A stretch of 64,000 nt of DNA from Laspinema olomoucense D3b (GCF_025370785.1 NZ_JAMXFA010000032.1:18306-82305); one strand, 5' to 3'. Shown: positions 37,128-48,900, counted from the first letter of the stretch. The notes: generated from the letters alone by a model not told the origin. A program made the numbers and translations.

Positions 37128-37480
37128 GGGGGATGGGGAGGATGGGGAAGATGGGGTGGATGGGGTGGATGGGGTGGATAGGGGAGGATAGGGGAGATGG
37201 GGAAGATGGGGAAGATGGGGAAGATGGGGAGGATGGGGAAGATGGGGAAGATGGGGAAGATGGGGTGGATGGGGAGAGTAGAAGTGCATCTCGTATTATG
37301 GCTGGAGCCGTAACACGCACTATCCGAGACTGAAGCGCCTCGCTGGGGGACTGTAGGCACAGCCTCCAGAGTCCATGACTCCCTTCAGCCAAGTCACGAG
37401 GATAAATCTCCCCTATCCTCCCCATCTCCCCTATCCTCCCCATCTCCCCCATCCTCCCCATCTCCCCCACTCCCCCACCT
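37128..37480. repeat. Degraded composite element: G-rich tract, core, C-rich tract
   Basis: GGGGAAGATG/GGGGTGGATG units fill about 37128-37280, beginning immediately after the cyclase stop. The complementary C-rich tract fills about 37407-37479. Between them is a core about 125 bases long with worn similarity to the core of 57893-58034 (for example GGCACAGCCTCCA and CTTCAGCCAAGTCACGAGGA). The two tracts could pair as a very long hairpin in RNA. Confidence 0.8.
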
Positions 37481-37755
37481 TCCTGCAAAATTCTGTCGGG
37501 CAAGTTAAAATACTAACCAATAACCACAACGGGAACAGAGGTCTAAGTTGGCTGGGGATTTCAGCATTCATGGGTTCCCTGGGGTTAAGGTCTTCCAGTC
37601 TGACTGATTTAGCATGAAGGAGGGATAAAGATTTCTTGACTTCAATCCAGTCTATAAAACCCGGTTTTTTTTACGGGCTTAGGCTACAGAGTAATAACTA
37701 ATCAGCCCTAGACTTGGATGCTTTGTTTTCGTGAACATTATTAGGAGCAAACAAA
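37481..37755. other. Intergenic region before the FKBP gene
   Basis: No gene recognised. A fragment AAAACCCGGTTTTTTTTACGGG near 37657 resembles the dispersed AAACCCGGTTT palindromes. AGGAGC at 37742-37747 is the probable ribosome site of the FKBP gene. Confidence 0.45.
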
Positions 37756-38184
37756 ATGACCCAAGCCAAAGAAGGCGATATGGTGAAAGTTCACTATACG
37801 GGTAAATTAGACGATGGGACTGTATTTGATTCCTCCATCGATCGCGACCCTCTGGAATTTGTCCTCGGGGAAGGACAACTCATTGCCGGTTTTGAACAAG
37901 CAGTTTTAGGGATGAGTCTGGGGGAATCCAAAACGGAAAAGATTCCAGCGGAAGAGGCTTATGGTCCCCATCGGCAAGAAATGGTGGTGGAAGTTGAGCG
38001 GCAGCAACTGCCGGATAATATCCCCTTAGATGTGGGACAACAATTACAAATTCAACAAGCCCCGGATCAAATTATTCCCGTGGTCATTACGGCGATTTCT
38101 GAATCAAAAGTTACTTTAGATGCCAATCCTCCCCTGGCGGGAAAAGATTTGATTTTTGAAATTGAGTTGGTTGGCATTGCTTAA
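37756..38184 (+). CDS. SlyD-like FKBP-type peptidyl-prolyl isomerase
   Basis: 142 residues: [18 protein letters not shown] opens the FKBP fold, [25 protein letters not shown] covers the active-site strand, and the inserted-in-flap domain ([21 protein letters not shown] to [21 protein letters not shown]) defines the SlyD branch. It acts as a prolyl isomerase and chaperone in the cytoplasm. The His/Cys-rich metal-binding tail of E. coli SlyD is absent. ATG 37756 is preceded by AGGAGC. It is a single gene; a perfect hairpin lies downstream at 38261. Confidence 0.92.
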   Translation: MTQAKEGDMVKVHYTGKLDDGTVFDSSIDRDPLEFVLGEGQLIAGFEQAVLGMSLGESKTEKIPAEEAYGPHRQEMVVEVERQQLPDNIPLDVGQQLQIQQAPDQIIPVVITAISESKVTLDANPPLAGKDLIFEIELVGIA

Positions 38185-38260
38185 GGGCAAGAAAGACCCT
38201 CTCCGTTTTGTAACACCATAAAAGATTTAGAGGTTTTTAAACCGTTAGGACAAAAACGCT

Positions 38261-38282
38261 GGCGGGGATACAAATCCCCGCC
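38261..38282. repeat. Perfect 9-bp hairpin GGCGGGGAT/ATCCCCGCC
   Basis: Stem 38261-38269 and 38274-38282 with a 4-base loop, between the convergent FKBP and cyclase genes. It may serve as a factor-independent stop or be a dispersed palindrome; T-run absent. Confidence 0.55.
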
Positions 38283-38407
38283 GGTTTATAACACTCCCGC
38301 AGGACATTTAAACCCCGATTGATCGCCCTTTAAGATTCGGGTCAAGGCTGTTCCATCGCCTTGCTCTAGCTGGAGATATCTAAAGGGTTTGAGGAATCGA
38401 GGAACTG

Positions 38408-40807
38408 CTAGAATTCTGATTTTGACCCGATGAGAAAATAGGTATTCATTTCTCCCTTTCCTTTCACCGCAATCGGTCCGCGTTTTTCTAATTCATAATG
38501 CTCCCGCAATAAATAATAGGTGGTTTCGCTGACTTGAATTCGTCCGGGTAAACTGTGAGATTCCATGCGGCTGGCAATGTTTACCGTGTCCCCCCACAGG
38601 TCATAAATAAACTTTTTGATGCCAATTACTCCTGCTACCACGGGTCCGCTATGAATGCCAATCCGAATGCTAAAAGACTGCTCACTTTGCTGATTAAATT
38701 GGCTCAAGGCGGTTTGCATATCGAGGGCCATATCTGCGATCGCCTCGGCATGATCTTCCCGTTCGGTGGGCAATCCCGCCACCACCATATAGGCATCTCC
38801 AATGGTTTTAATTTTTTCCAGTTGATGCAATTCAGTGAGGCGATCAAAGGCCGAAAAAATTAAATTCAGCAACTCAACCACTTCCAGGGCCGAAAGTTCC
38901 GAAGCAATTTCGGTAAAGCCTACCAGATCCGCAAATAAAACCGTGACATTGGCATAAGTTTCCGCGATACTGTTGGGTTCCAGCTTGAGGCGATCGACGA
39001 TGGGTTCCGGTAAAATATTCAACAGCAAATTTTCGGTTTTCTTTTGTTGTTTTTGCAGGGCTTTTTCTACCCTAATTCGTTCGGTGATATTCCGGAAAAT
39101 TCCCCGAATAGCGACGGGGTGGCCTTCTAAATACTTACAATTCATACTGCCTTGTAAGAAGATTGTCTGACCGGATTTCGTCATAAATTCAGCGGTGACT
39201 TCATCCAGGGTTTCCCCAGCAAAGATGCGGTCAAAGCGGTCTTGATACTGGGGTTTACTTTGGGGATGCAGAAGTTCAAACACCGTCAGGCGCTCTAGGT
39301 CGGCTTCACTGTATCCCAGGGTTTCTTTCCAGGCACGATTGACATACAAAAAACGACCTTCTATAGAAACACTCTGAATCAAATCACTGGCATTTTCAAA
39401 TAAATCGCGATAGCGTTCTTCGCTTTCTTGGAGGGCAATTTCGGCTTGTTTACGTTTGATAAATTGACCAATCTGGCTGGCGATCGCACTACAAGTTGCC
39501 ATCAAATCTTCATCAATCGTCTGGACATCGCGGCTATAGAACCCAATCACCCCAAGCAATTCTGAGGATGGCTCCACCAGGGGTTCAGTTTCCGAAGCGT
39601 CACCGAAAATCGGGAAGGCAAACCCAGTGTTCAAACCCGCTTGCACTAAGTATTCTGTTCCGGGACAGGCGATCGCTTCCCTCGGGAGATCCGCTGTCCA
39701 CACTGCCTCATGACTCGCCCACACATGACCAGGTAATCCTTCACCCTCGGCTAACTGCGTCTTTCTGTTCTGGTGCAACCCGTCCCATTCCGGGGTCTGG
39801 CGATGCCACAGTTGCAGACAAGTGAGACAATCTGGTTGCTGTTCTGACTCCCTGGATACCTCAGACAGATAGTCCCCGCCTCCATCCCGCATTTGCACCT
39901 GCCAAATTTCGCCGACATCCCACTCTAAACTGTCACATAAAGCAGGTAACAGTTTTGGTACTGCCTCGACCAAATTCGCCGATTCGGATAAAATCCGCAT
40001 CGTCGCCGATTGTGCTAAATTCCGTTGTTGTTTGCGCTTGCGATCGGTGATATCCCGACCGATATAAACTAAATCGGGAATATCGGCGGCGGAAACATCA
40101 ATCACTGCACAGGAAAATCCTACATATACTTTTTTCCGAGTTTTGGTATGGCAAACGATTTCTACCGGGGCTAATCCGGGTTCATCTCGATCAATTTGGG
40201 ATAGGAAAAAATCTTTAACCAAATCCTGATGAATTCCGACAATTTGGGAAATGCCTTTTCCCAGTAATTCGGCCTCAGAATACTCAAATAAATCTAGGGT
40301 ACTCTGATTAACTTTTTTGATTAAACCCGTTTCACTGGTGACGATTAATGCCTCCGCCATCGAGGAGAGAATTTGCTCGATATAGCGTTTGGATTCAAAG
40401 AGGGCAGCCAGGAGGAGATGGGTTTCATTAGTGGCTTGGACTAATCGCTGTTCCAAGCTCATGCGATCGGTGACATCTTCTAAAAAAACGATGAGCTGTT
40501 GGCCCTGAACCTGGTCATCTTGAACGACATACATATCAAAATACACCGGCTTCCCTGCTTCGGTAAACCGGCTCAGGGATTTTAAATCAAAGCTCATCTG
40601 CCGCCCTTCTAAAACCTCCTGTAAGAGGTCCTCTACTCCGATCAATTCAGGGAAAGCAAGGCCCACCTCGTCATTGACTTGAATGGGACCGGGAGAATCC
40701 GAAAATCGGTTCACTCCCTCGGAGGTTTTACGGATGGTTAAGGCTGAATCGAGGATCAGATACTCAATGCCGTGGACAACTAAAAATTTTTTAAAGAAGG
40801 GGTTCAT
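38408..40807 (-). CDS. PAS-GAF-PAS adenylate cyclase (cytoplasmic)
   Basis: 799 residues without membrane segments. The N-terminal 120 residues ([17 protein letters not shown] through LIVFLEDVTDRMSLEQRLVQ) share a PAS-like sensor with the two hybrid kinases nearby. Then PAS about 135-260, GAF about 275-450, PAS about 465-585, and cyclase 610-795 with VLFADLVGFT, TIGDAYMV, Lys in EKIKTIGD and Asp in YDLWGDTVN, i.e. an ATP-specific site. It starts at ATG 40807, overlapping the end of the upstream hybrid kinase by 17 bases, so the two are translated from one message and probably share an input (inference). Confidence 0.9.
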   Translation of the reverse strand: MNPFFKKFLVVHGIEYLILDSALTIRKTSEGVNRFSDSPGPIQVNDEVGLAFPELIGVEDLLQEVLEGRQMSFDLKSLSRFTEAGKPVYFDMYVVQDDQVQGQQLIVFLEDVTDRMSLEQRLVQATNETHLLLAALFESKRYIEQILSSMAEALIVTSETGLIKKVNQSTLDLFEYSEAELLGKGISQIVGIHQDLVKDFFLSQIDRDEPGLAPVEIVCHTKTRKKVYVGFSCAVIDVSAADIPDLVYIGRDITDRKRKQQRNLAQSATMRILSESANLVEAVPKLLPALCDSLEWDVGEIWQVQMRDGGGDYLSEVSRESEQQPDCLTCLQLWHRQTPEWDGLHQNRKTQLAEGEGLPGHVWASHEAVWTADLPREAIACPGTEYLVQAGLNTGFAFPIFGDASETEPLVEPSSELLGVIGFYSRDVQTIDEDLMATCSAIASQIGQFIKRKQAEIALQESEERYRDLFENASDLIQSVSIEGRFLYVNRAWKETLGYSEADLERLTVFELLHPQSKPQYQDRFDRIFAGETLDEVTAEFMTKSGQTIFLQGSMNCKYLEGHPVAIRGIFRNITERIRVEKALQKQQKKTENLLLNILPEPIVDRLKLEPNSIAETYANVTVLFADLVGFTEIASELSALEVVELLNLIFSAFDRLTELHQLEKIKTIGDAYMVVAGLPTEREDHAEAIADMALDMQTALSQFNQQSEQSFSIRIGIHSGPVVAGVIGIKKFIYDLWGDTVNIASRMESHSLPGRIQVSETTYYLLREHYELEKRGPIAVKGKGEMNTYFLIGSKSEF

Positions 40808-43589
40808 TCTCCCAGGCTCGCTCTACAAAAATAACGAATGCTTGATAGGCTTCAGTTAATTGAGCGAATAAATCAGATAGATTACCTGCTTTACCTTGCT
40901 TAGCCTCTCGTTCCAATTGGGCCGCAATACCACAAATTTGTTGAGCTCCCACATTCCCACTGGCACCTTTAATATAATGCGCTTCTTGTTTGAGGGTGGC
41001 AAAGTCTTCTAAGGAAACGCTTTGGAGTGATACAATATGGGTTTGTAGTTCTTCAATAAATGTTTCTAGCAGCTCTTTCCTAAAACCCGAATCTCCTTGA
41101 GAAATTCGTTCAAGACGCTCCAGATCCAGGATCTGGTCTCCGGAGGAGCGATCGCCCGAGTTAACGGGTTGAAAGCTAACTCTTGCTCCGCTCAATTGAT
41201 TTACCCATTTTGATAGTATAGCCTGAAGTTGTTCCGGACAGACTGGCTTACTAATATAATCATCCATTCCTGCGGCTAAACATTTTTCCCGGTCCTCCTT
41301 CATGGCATGAGCAGTCATGGCGATGATCACGGTATGCCGGGGGTTACGCACTGGAGAATCCCCGGTTTCCTGTTCTAAGCGGCGGATCTCTGCGGTGACT
41401 TGATATCCGTCGAGTACCGGCATTTGGCAATCCATCAAAATGATGTGATAAGAATGATCCTGCCATAATTTCAGTGCTTCTTCACCCTGATTGGCAATAT
41501 CCGCTTGATATCCTAATAACTCCAGTTGTTTAATGGCTACTTTTTGATTAACGGGATTATCTTCAGCCAACAGCATTTTAATCGGAGTTTGTCCGATGTT
41601 AATCTTATCTTTGGGATAGGAAACCCGGTCCGGCTCTATTGCTACAGCTAGACCTACTGCACGACAAATAACTTCCAGAAAACGTGCAGGTTTAATGGGT
41701 TTAATCAGACACTGGCAAAATCCACTGGTTAAGGCCGTTTTGACGAAATTGCGCTGATGGGTTGCAGCGATCGCAATTAAAGGAATGCTGGCAAATCGGG
41801 AATCCTGTTTAATTTGTTCGCCTAAGGCAATTCCCGTGATATCTGGCATTTCTAAATCAATAACAATTAGGTCATATTCTATCCCTTCCTCCCATTGGTT
41901 TTGCAAGAAATTAAACGCTGTGGCACTCTCGGTTTCCTCCACGTCGATTCCCCAACTGGTGACGCGATCGCCAATCACCATTCGCACCACTTCACTATTA
42001 GCGACGACTAACAGAGATAGACCCGATATTTCCGGGGGTGAGGATAGCTTATTAAGGGAAATCTCAGGCTTTGTAAAGGGAACTTTAAACCAAAAATTAG
42101 ACCCTTCTCCTTCCCGACTTTCTACCCCAATCTCTCCCCCCATCAGGGTCACTAGCTGTTGGCAAATTGCCAGTCCTAACCCCGTTCCTCCATATTCCCG
42201 GGTTGTCGAGGAATCCACTTGGGAAAAGGGTTGAAACAGCTTACCTTGGTTTTCGGGGGCAATCCCGATTCCTGTATCAATGACCGAGAACAACAAAGTC
42301 GCTGAATTGGAAGTTTCGGCCACTCGTTCGACTTGCAGGACGACATATCCCTCCTCAGTAAACTTAATTGCATTTCCCATCAGATTGGTGAGAATTTGCC
42401 GCAATCGGGAGCTATCTCCCCGCAACCCCAGGGGGATACCCTCCTCGATAAATGAGGCAACTTCTACGGATTTTAAATGAGCTTGCGGGGCCAATAAATC
42501 GATGATTTCTTCCACCGTAGTGCCTAGGTTGAAATCTAATAGTTCTAAGTGCATCTCTCCCGCTTCGAGTTTCGAGAGGTCTAAAATTTCATCAATCAAG
42601 GTTAAAAGGGCATCCCCACTGGTGCGAATTGTGTCGATAAAGTCCCGCTGTTCAGCGGTCAAAGCTGTTTCTAATAATAACCCAGTCATCCCCAAAACTG
42701 CATTCATCGGGGTCCGAATTTCATGGCTCATATTCGCTAAGAAGTAACTTTTTGCGGTGGAAGCCTGTTCCGCTTCTCGACGGGCACGATCCAGTTCTGC
42801 CGTGGCCCGTTGACGCTCTGTAATGTCTCGGCCAATATAAACTAAATCCCCATAATCATCGAGTTCGGTACCAATGGCTGCAATAGAGAAAGAAACAATG
42901 ATACTTTCTCCTTTTTTCGTCCGACAAATGCCTTCAGCCGTTGTTAAGAAGGTAGGTTCAGTGGGGGCTGGGTTACCCCGGTCATGGGTTAAAATGTCTT
43001 CGCTTTCAATCAGCATAGAAATTGGCTGACCGAGCAGTTCTGAGTCTTGGGAATAACCAAATAAATTAACGGCGGCGGGATTGACACTTTGAATCCGACC
43101 CCGGCGATCGGTCACCAACAATGCATCAGCCATTGAGGTGATAATTTTATCGGTGTAGGATTTAGCTGCCTCTAGGCTAGAAAGGAGCAGGTTAGCTTCA
43201 TTGATGCGTTGCACTAATTCTTGCTTTAATACCATCGTTTCTGTGGTATTTTCTAAAAGAATTAGCGATCGCCGTTCCTCGGTTTCAGCTCTTGTCGGGT
43301 CGGAGATCAAGTACAAATCGAAATAAAGAGGGTCACGGGATTCTATAATCCGGGCAATTCCTTTGATTTCAAACGCCTCCTGTTGTCCTTGAAAGATCGC
43401 CCGGAATACCTCTTCGAGTCCGATGAGTTCGGGAAATCCCAGCCGGACATCCTCTCCCACCCCGACTCTAGCGCCCCCGGATGCAAATTCCATCGCGCCA
43501 GCAGATGCCTCAATTATGTACCAGTGGCGATCAACGCCTAGGTACTCCATGTGGCGAGGAGTGAGTAGTTTATGGAGAATCGGATTCAT
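40791..43589 (-). CDS. Hybrid histidine kinase with two REC domains and HPt
   Basis: About 932 residues. Shared N-terminal PAS-like sensor 1-120 ([13 protein letters not shown].., [12 protein letters not shown]), PAS 140-270, HisKA with [16 protein letters not shown] (His about 288), HATPase 395-510 ([12 protein letters not shown]), REC1 525-645, REC2 672-795 and C-terminal HPt with [16 protein letters not shown]1 lacks the usual acidic pair ([10 protein letters not shown]) although it keeps VIDLEMPD and a lysine; REC2 is complete ([24 protein letters not shown]). Start chosen at ATG 43589 by analogy with the downstream paralog; GTG 43607 is the alternative. First gene of the two-gene operon with the cyclase. 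Confidence 0.9.
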   Translation of the reverse strand: MNPILHKLLTPRHMEYLGVDRHWYIIEASAGAMEFASGGARVGVGEDVRLGFPELIGLEEVFRAIFQGQQEAFEIKGIARIIESRDPLYFDLYLISDPTRAETEERRSLILLENTTETMVLKQELVQRINEANLLLSSLEAAKSYTDKIITSMADALLVTDRRGRIQSVNPAAVNLFGYSQDSELLGQPISMLIESEDILTHDRGNPAPTEPTFLTTAEGICRTKKGESIIVSFSIAAIGTELDDYGDLVYIGRDITERQRATAELDRARREAEQASTAKSYFLANMSHEIRTPMNAVLGMTGLLLETALTAEQRDFIDTIRTSGDALLTLIDEILDLSKLEAGEMHLELLDFNLGTTVEEIIDLLAPQAHLKSVEVASFIEEGIPLGLRGDSSRLRQILTNLMGNAIKFTEEGYVVLQVERVAETSNSATLLFSVIDTGIGIAPENQGKLFQPFSQVDSSTTREYGGTGLGLAICQQLVTLMGGEIGVESREGEGSNFWFKVPFTKPEISLNKLSSPPEISGLSLLVVANSEVVRMVIGDRVTSWGIDVEETESATAFNFLQNQWEEGIEYDLIVIDLEMPDITGIALGEQIKQDSRFASIPLIAIAATHQRNFVKTALTSGFCQCLIKPIKPARFLEVICRAVGLAVAIEPDRVSYPKDKINIGQTPIKMLLAEDNPVNQKVAIKQLELLGYQADIANQGEEALKLWQDHSYHIILMDCQMPVLDGYQVTAEIRRLEQETGDSPVRNPRHTVIIAMTAHAMKEDREKCLAAGMDDYISKPVCPEQLQAILSKWVNQLSGARVSFQPVNSGDRSSGDQILDLERLERISQGDSGFRKELLETFIEELQTHIVSLQSVSLEDFATLKQEAHYIKGASGNVGAQQICGIAAQLEREAKQGKAGNLSDLFAQLTEAYQAFVIFVERAWENEPLL

Positions 43590-43607
43590 TCGGCGTTTCA
43601 GGTTCAC

Positions 43608-44163
43608 GACAGAAACAGTCTGGGCTATTTATTTAGTATGCCCAATCGGCTAACTTGCTTACTAACCGTTCCTTAAATGGATCAAAAGGGGGCGATTTCA
43701 CGGACTGACACCGCCACCATACCGGGTGTATTGCTTTTGTATTTTATCCCTTAGTATTCAGTTTTTAATCAAAAAGTTTTAACGGTTATCATGATTTTGA
43801 TTCATATTTAACCCCGGCGCCGATTAAACTTCCCCTAGACTTAGGGAGCCGGTATGGTAAAATAAAATAATATTTGTTTTTATCCTCAAAGGTTCAGGGT
43901 CCTAAGAATAGGCAGGGAGAGGTTCAGGCTTAGAAAATCCTCCGTGGGAATCTGGAACCTTCCAACGGGCGATCGGGCCAACTTTTAGAATAAAATCACG
44001 GATTGCTTAAAAAGTGTCAAACTCACGGCGGTGGAATCCTCCTGGGAGCTTGGGCAATCGAATTGGGGAAAATGGCGACAATACAGTATTGCGGCCATTT
44101 AGGGTGCGGTTAAACCGAAAAGTTAATGGGTAAAGAAAACGATCAGCTTGGGTTGTTGAGTGC
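43608..44163. other. Divergent intergenic region
   Basis: 556 bases between the hybrid kinase (minus) and the REC-GGDEF-EAL gene (plus). No gene or strong structure is recognised. It must carry both promoters, and AT-rich stretches near 43735-43880 are the likely place. Confidence 0.45.
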
Positions 44164-45903
44164 ATGAAAAAGAAAATACTGGTTGTCGAAGATGAAAATT
44201 CGTTTCGCAAAACCGTCCTCAAAATCCTGAGTTTGGAAGGTTTTGAAGCCATTGGGGCAGAAAATGGTCGCACCGGGGTAACATTGGCACAAACTGAACA
44301 GCCCGATTTAATTTTGTGCGATATTATGATGCCGGGGCTGGATGGTTATGAAGTGTTGACCATCCTCCAGCAGGACCCCACCACGGCAACAATCCCGTTT
44401 ATCTGTTTAACTGCCCAGGAGGACCGTTCCGCCATGCGCCGGGGGATGGAACTAGGAGCGAGTGATTATCTGACGAAACCTTTTACTCGGACGGAACTGA
44501 TGGGTGCGATCGCCACCCAACTCGGCAAACGGGAACGCCTCAAGCAGCAACAGAATAATGCTGTCCAAGAGGCGATCGCCCAACTCAACGACCTTGTTTA
44601 TTACGACAGCTTAACCAATCTCCCGAATCGATTAATGTTGCGCGATCGCTTCGAGCGCACCCTCACCACCAACCCTCATCAACCCTGCTTCATCCCCGTA
44701 GCCATCCTCAGTTTAGACCAGCTCAACCGCTTTAACAATACCCTCGGAACCGACTACAGCGACTTATTACTCCAAGCCGTCACCGAGCGTACCCTGCGGT
44801 ATGTGGGACCCGAAGGGACCGTCGCCCGGTTAAACAGCGAGCAACTGGCCTTAATTTTGCCCCCCTTGACGGAAAAACCGCAAGTGGAAGAAACAGCGCG
44901 TCGAATCCTCGGCCTATTTTCCACCTTTTTTAGTATCTTAAACGACGAAGTATTTCTTACGAGTAGCATTGGCATCGCCATCTATCCCGATGATGGTCAA
45001 GAAATTGATAGCTTGCTCAAATCCGCTAACTTAGCCATGCACCAAGCCAAAGAACTAGGGGGAAATTGCTATCAACTTTACACCTCAGCCATTGAAGAGA
45101 AATCTTACGATCGCCTCATGCTAGAAATGAGCTTGCGGCAGGCATTAGACCGCAATGAATTCATCCTTTACTATCAGCCCCAAGTTCACTTAAAAACCGG
45201 AAAAATAGTCGCCGCTGAAGCCCTGGTCCGGTGGCTCCATCCCGACCGAGGCTTAATTTCCCCCGCCGAATTTATTCCCCTAGCCGAAGAAACCGGACTG
45301 ATTGTGCGCCTCGATGAATGGGTCTTGCAAAATGCCTGCGAACAAGCCAAAATCTGGCAACAGGCCGGGTATCAACTCACCATTGCAGTCAACTTATCCG
45401 GACTGCAATTTAATCAACCCGGTTTAACCCAGCGCATCATTCATATTATCCGAGAAAGCCAAGTTAATCCCTGTCATGTAGAAATTGAACTCACCGAGAG
45501 CGCCCTCGTCCAAAATCCTGAACTCGCCATCTGCATCCTCAGAGACCTCAAAGACTTCTCCCTACAACTTTCTTTAGATGATTTTGGAACCGGCTATTCT
45601 TCCTTGAGTTATTTGCAGCAATTTCCCTTCGATACACTAAAAATAGACCGCTCTTTTGTTAGAGACTTGCTGAGTAGCTCCAAAAATGCCGCCATTATCA
45701 ATGCCATCATCCAACTCGCTAGACAGCTTAACTTGAAAGTGATTGCCGAAGGGGTAGAAACCCGCGAACAATATGATTTTCTTTGCGAAAATAATTGTGA
45801 TTTAATCCAAGGCTATTATTTTAGTCCTCCTTTAGCCATTGCCGCCTTTGAACAACTCTTAACCGAACGACTGCATCATTCATCTTTTGTCAAAGACCTT
45901 TAA
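44164..45903 (+). CDS. REC-(degenerate)GGDEF-EAL cyclic-di-GMP phosphodiesterase candidate
   Basis: 579 residues. REC 1-120 is complete (VVEDENSF, LILCDIMMPGLDGYE, YLTKPFTR). A GGDEF-type domain lies at about 140-310 (YYDSLTNLPNRLMLRDRF), but the active loop reads RLNSEQLALIL where GGDEF should be, so cyclase activity is not expected. The EAL domain 325-575 is intact: EALVRW, ELTESAL, DDFGTGYSSLSYL, LKIDRSFV, IAEGVET and QGYYFSPP, the set needed to hydrolyse cyclic-di-GMP. The degenerate domain may bind GTP and regulate the EAL part. ATG 44164. It is convergent with the large hybrid kinase, only 9 bases between stops. Confidence 0.92.
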   Translation: MKKKILVVEDENSFRKTVLKILSLEGFEAIGAENGRTGVTLAQTEQPDLILCDIMMPGLDGYEVLTILQQDPTTATIPFICLTAQEDRSAMRRGMELGASDYLTKPFTRTELMGAIATQLGKRERLKQQQNNAVQEAIAQLNDLVYYDSLTNLPNRLMLRDRFERTLTTNPHQPCFIPVAILSLDQLNRFNNTLGTDYSDLLLQAVTERTLRYVGPEGTVARLNSEQLALILPPLTEKPQVEETARRILGLFSTFFSILNDEVFLTSSIGIAIYPDDGQEIDSLLKSANLAMHQAKELGGNCYQLYTSAIEEKSYDRLMLEMSLRQALDRNEFILYYQPQVHLKTGKIVAAEALVRWLHPDRGLISPAEFIPLAEETGLIVRLDEWVLQNACEQAKIWQQAGYQLTIAVNLSGLQFNQPGLTQRIIHIIRESQVNPCHVEIELTESALVQNPELAICILRDLKDFSLQLSLDDFGTGYSSLSYLQQFPFDTLKIDRSFVRDLLSSSKNAAIINAIIQLARQLNLKVIAEGVETREQYDFLCENNCDLIQGYYFSPPLAIAAFEQLLTERLHHSSFVKDL

Positions 45904-45912
45904 AGCAATCGC

Positions 45913-48900
45913 CTAGGCTTGTTCCTTGAGGGTTTCGATAAACCGCTGGATGCGGGTTAAAATGCTCTCTAATTCAGCCACAAACTCTTCGAGACCATCC
46001 TGGCATTGCTGATGGGCTTGAGATTCAATTTGACGAGCAATATTAGGCATTGAGAGCACGGCAACTGTAGCTGAACCTCCCTTGAGTTGATGAGCGCGAC
46101 GGCTCAATTCCACCCAATTTTGAGTTTTTACAAAGATCTTGATATCCTCTAAATAAACCACCGCATCTTCCATAAAAGTTTCCAGGAGTTCTAATTCAAA
46201 TTCTTCATCTCCCCGCGAAATTTCATGGAGGCGATCGAGATCTATGGGGGCTTCCTCCAGGGAATCAGAGGAGGCGGATTTACAAGGGAGTATTGGCGGT
46301 TCTGGTGGGGGGGGAAGGGCTTCTTGAACGCCGCCGATGATTTCTCCCCAGTGATGTAAAATGGCAGCTAACTGGTCGAGATCCACAGGTTTGCTGATGT
46401 AGTCATCCATTCCGGCTTCTAAACATTTTTCTCGGTCTCCTTTCATGGCATTGGCAGTCATGGCAATGATCGGAATATGACGCGAGGAACCTTCGCGATC
46501 GCGCAACGCTTTCGTTGTTTTATACCCATCCAAAACCGGCATCAAACAATCCATCAAAACCAGATCATAATGTTGCTTTTCTAGACTATCGAGGGCTTCC
46601 TGTCCATTCTCCACACAGTCGGCAGCATACCCCAGCACCTTGAGCTGATTTAAAATTACTTTTTGGTTAATTGGAGTATCTTCCACCAATAAAATTTTCA
46701 AATTCTTCACAGGTTCGATTACCGGACTGGATCTGCCGACATCTTCCCGGAGGAATAAAGAAGGAGAAACCCCCGAGGGTTTACCCTGGATGGCTTGAGT
46801 CAACCTTTCTAATAAGCGAGAGGCTTTAATCGGCTTCAATAAATAGCCCGCCGCCCCTTTTTTGAGAAGCCGTTTCACCAGTTCATGTTGATGAATAGAC
46901 ACCATGACGAGCCATTTTAGGTTGGAGAAACAGGGGTTAGAAATTAGGTTTTGGGCCAAGGTTTCCCCATCGGATTGAGGATTTTGCAGGTCAATTAAAA
47001 CCAGAGAATAAGGATTACCTTGGGCGTAGGCATTGTGCAAGCTGGCGATCGCCTCCGATGAGTTAGTTACGGTCTCACCCTGAAGATGCCAAGACTCTAA
47101 ATAGGCACAAATCATCTGCCGACTCGTGGCATTAGCATCCATTACCAGCAGGCGCAAATCCCGAAGCGACGGGGCTAATTTCGGCAGCACTTTCACCCCG
47201 CCAGGGATGGTTTCAAAGGTGGCGGTAAACCAGAAGCAGGAACCCGCACCCACGGAACTTTCCACCCCAATCTCACCCCCCATTAAGGTCACTAATTGCT
47301 TGCAAATTGCCAATCCTAACCCCGTGCCTCCATATTTCCGCGTTGTTGAGGCATCCACTTGGGAAAAGGATTCAAATAATTTATGTTGGTCCCGAGGATT
47401 GATGCCAATTCCAGTATCCCTGACTTCAAAATATAGGGTAGTAGTGGTGGGGGTTTGAATCTGTAAAGAAGCTTGAACCACCACTTCACCCTCCTGGGTA
47501 AATTTCAGGGCATTTCCGGTCAGGTTCATTAACACCTGACGCAGGCGAGTCGGGTCCCCTATTAAAGTTGGGGGAATCTCCGAGTCCACCAGGGAGAGTA
47601 ATTCCAGCCGCTTACTTTGGGCCTGGGTTGCCAGCAAATCAATGGTTTCTTCGATACAGCCGCTTAAACTAAACTCAATGCGATCCAGGCGCATTTCCCC
47701 GGCTTCGAGTTTAGAAAAATCGAGGATATCATTAATCAAAATCAGCAAATTTTGACCGCTAGTTTTCAGGGTATGGACAAAATCCTGCTGTTGGGAAGAG
47801 AGGGGAGTTTTTAGGAGTAAATCGGTCATGCCAATCACCCCATTCATGGGGGTTCTAATTTCATGACTCATGTTTGCGAGGAATTGAGATTTCATTCGGG
47901 AGGCTTGCAGGGCCTGTTCTCGGGCTTGGACCAATTCATTAATCACTTGAGTGACAATGATAATGCCCCCAATTTGATGTTCTGAGCGATACCAAGGTTG
48001 CACGGCCCAACGCAGATAAAGTTGGGTTCCATCGCCGAGTTGAAAACTCTCTTCCGGTCGGGAGAGGACTTCTCCTTGGAGAGCACCCTGATGAATGGCT
48101 TTGATGTTTTCGGTTTCGGGCAACTGCTCATAATAGGATTGTCCCAGGAGAGATTGTCCCTCCAAGCGGTAATCTTTTAACCAACAGTTGCTATAGGCTA
48201 GATAGCGCATTTCCGTATCAAACATGGCCATTGCGACCGGGGCATTGGTAATAATTTGTCGTAACTGTTGGCGTTCCTGTTCGCGGACTTGTTCGATGCG
48301 CTTGCGATCGGTAATATCGTTGAGAGAACCAGCGGTACCGATGTAGCAATTGTGATCGTTAATATTTAAGCGTTTTTGAACTTCTACCCAGCGATAATTG
48401 CCCTCTTTGGTGAGAAATCGGGCTTCGTGGCGCACGGAATCTTGTTGGTAGTTGATGAGGGCTTCAAAGGCTTTGCGAAAACTGGGCCGATCGTCCGGGT
48501 GAACAAAGGAGAGGAGCGGTTGTCCAACACTTTCGGCGACGGTAAACCCGGTGATGTCGGTCCAAGCGGGGTTGAGGAAGGTTAAGTAACCTTGTGTATC
48601 CCGTTGGAAAATCACTTCGCTTAAATTTTCAACGACAGAGCGATATTTGTTTTCGCTGGCGATTAGGGCGGCTTCGGCGCGTTTGCGATCGCTAATATCC
48701 CGTTGAATCGTGGCGAAACAAATTGGCTCACCCCGTTCTGGATGTTTGACCAGAAATAAACTGGTTTCCATATCAAAGCAGTCGCCAGTTTTAAAGTGAC
48801 GCAGTTTGGTTTCCCCCTGCCAATAGCCAGCTTGCATGACGGTGGGAATGGCGACCTGTTGATATTGCACCCAGGTTTCTGGGGTCAGGTAGTCAGACAT

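Noticed and set aside
37111..37503. Proline/serine-rich and glycine/aspartate-rich open frames on both strands
   Set aside because: They are translations of the GGGGAAGATG minisatellite, which is free of stops in several frames.
37636..37658. TTGACT and TATAAA upstream of the FKBP gene as a promoter
   Set aside because: The spacer is only 11 bases, too short for sigma-70.
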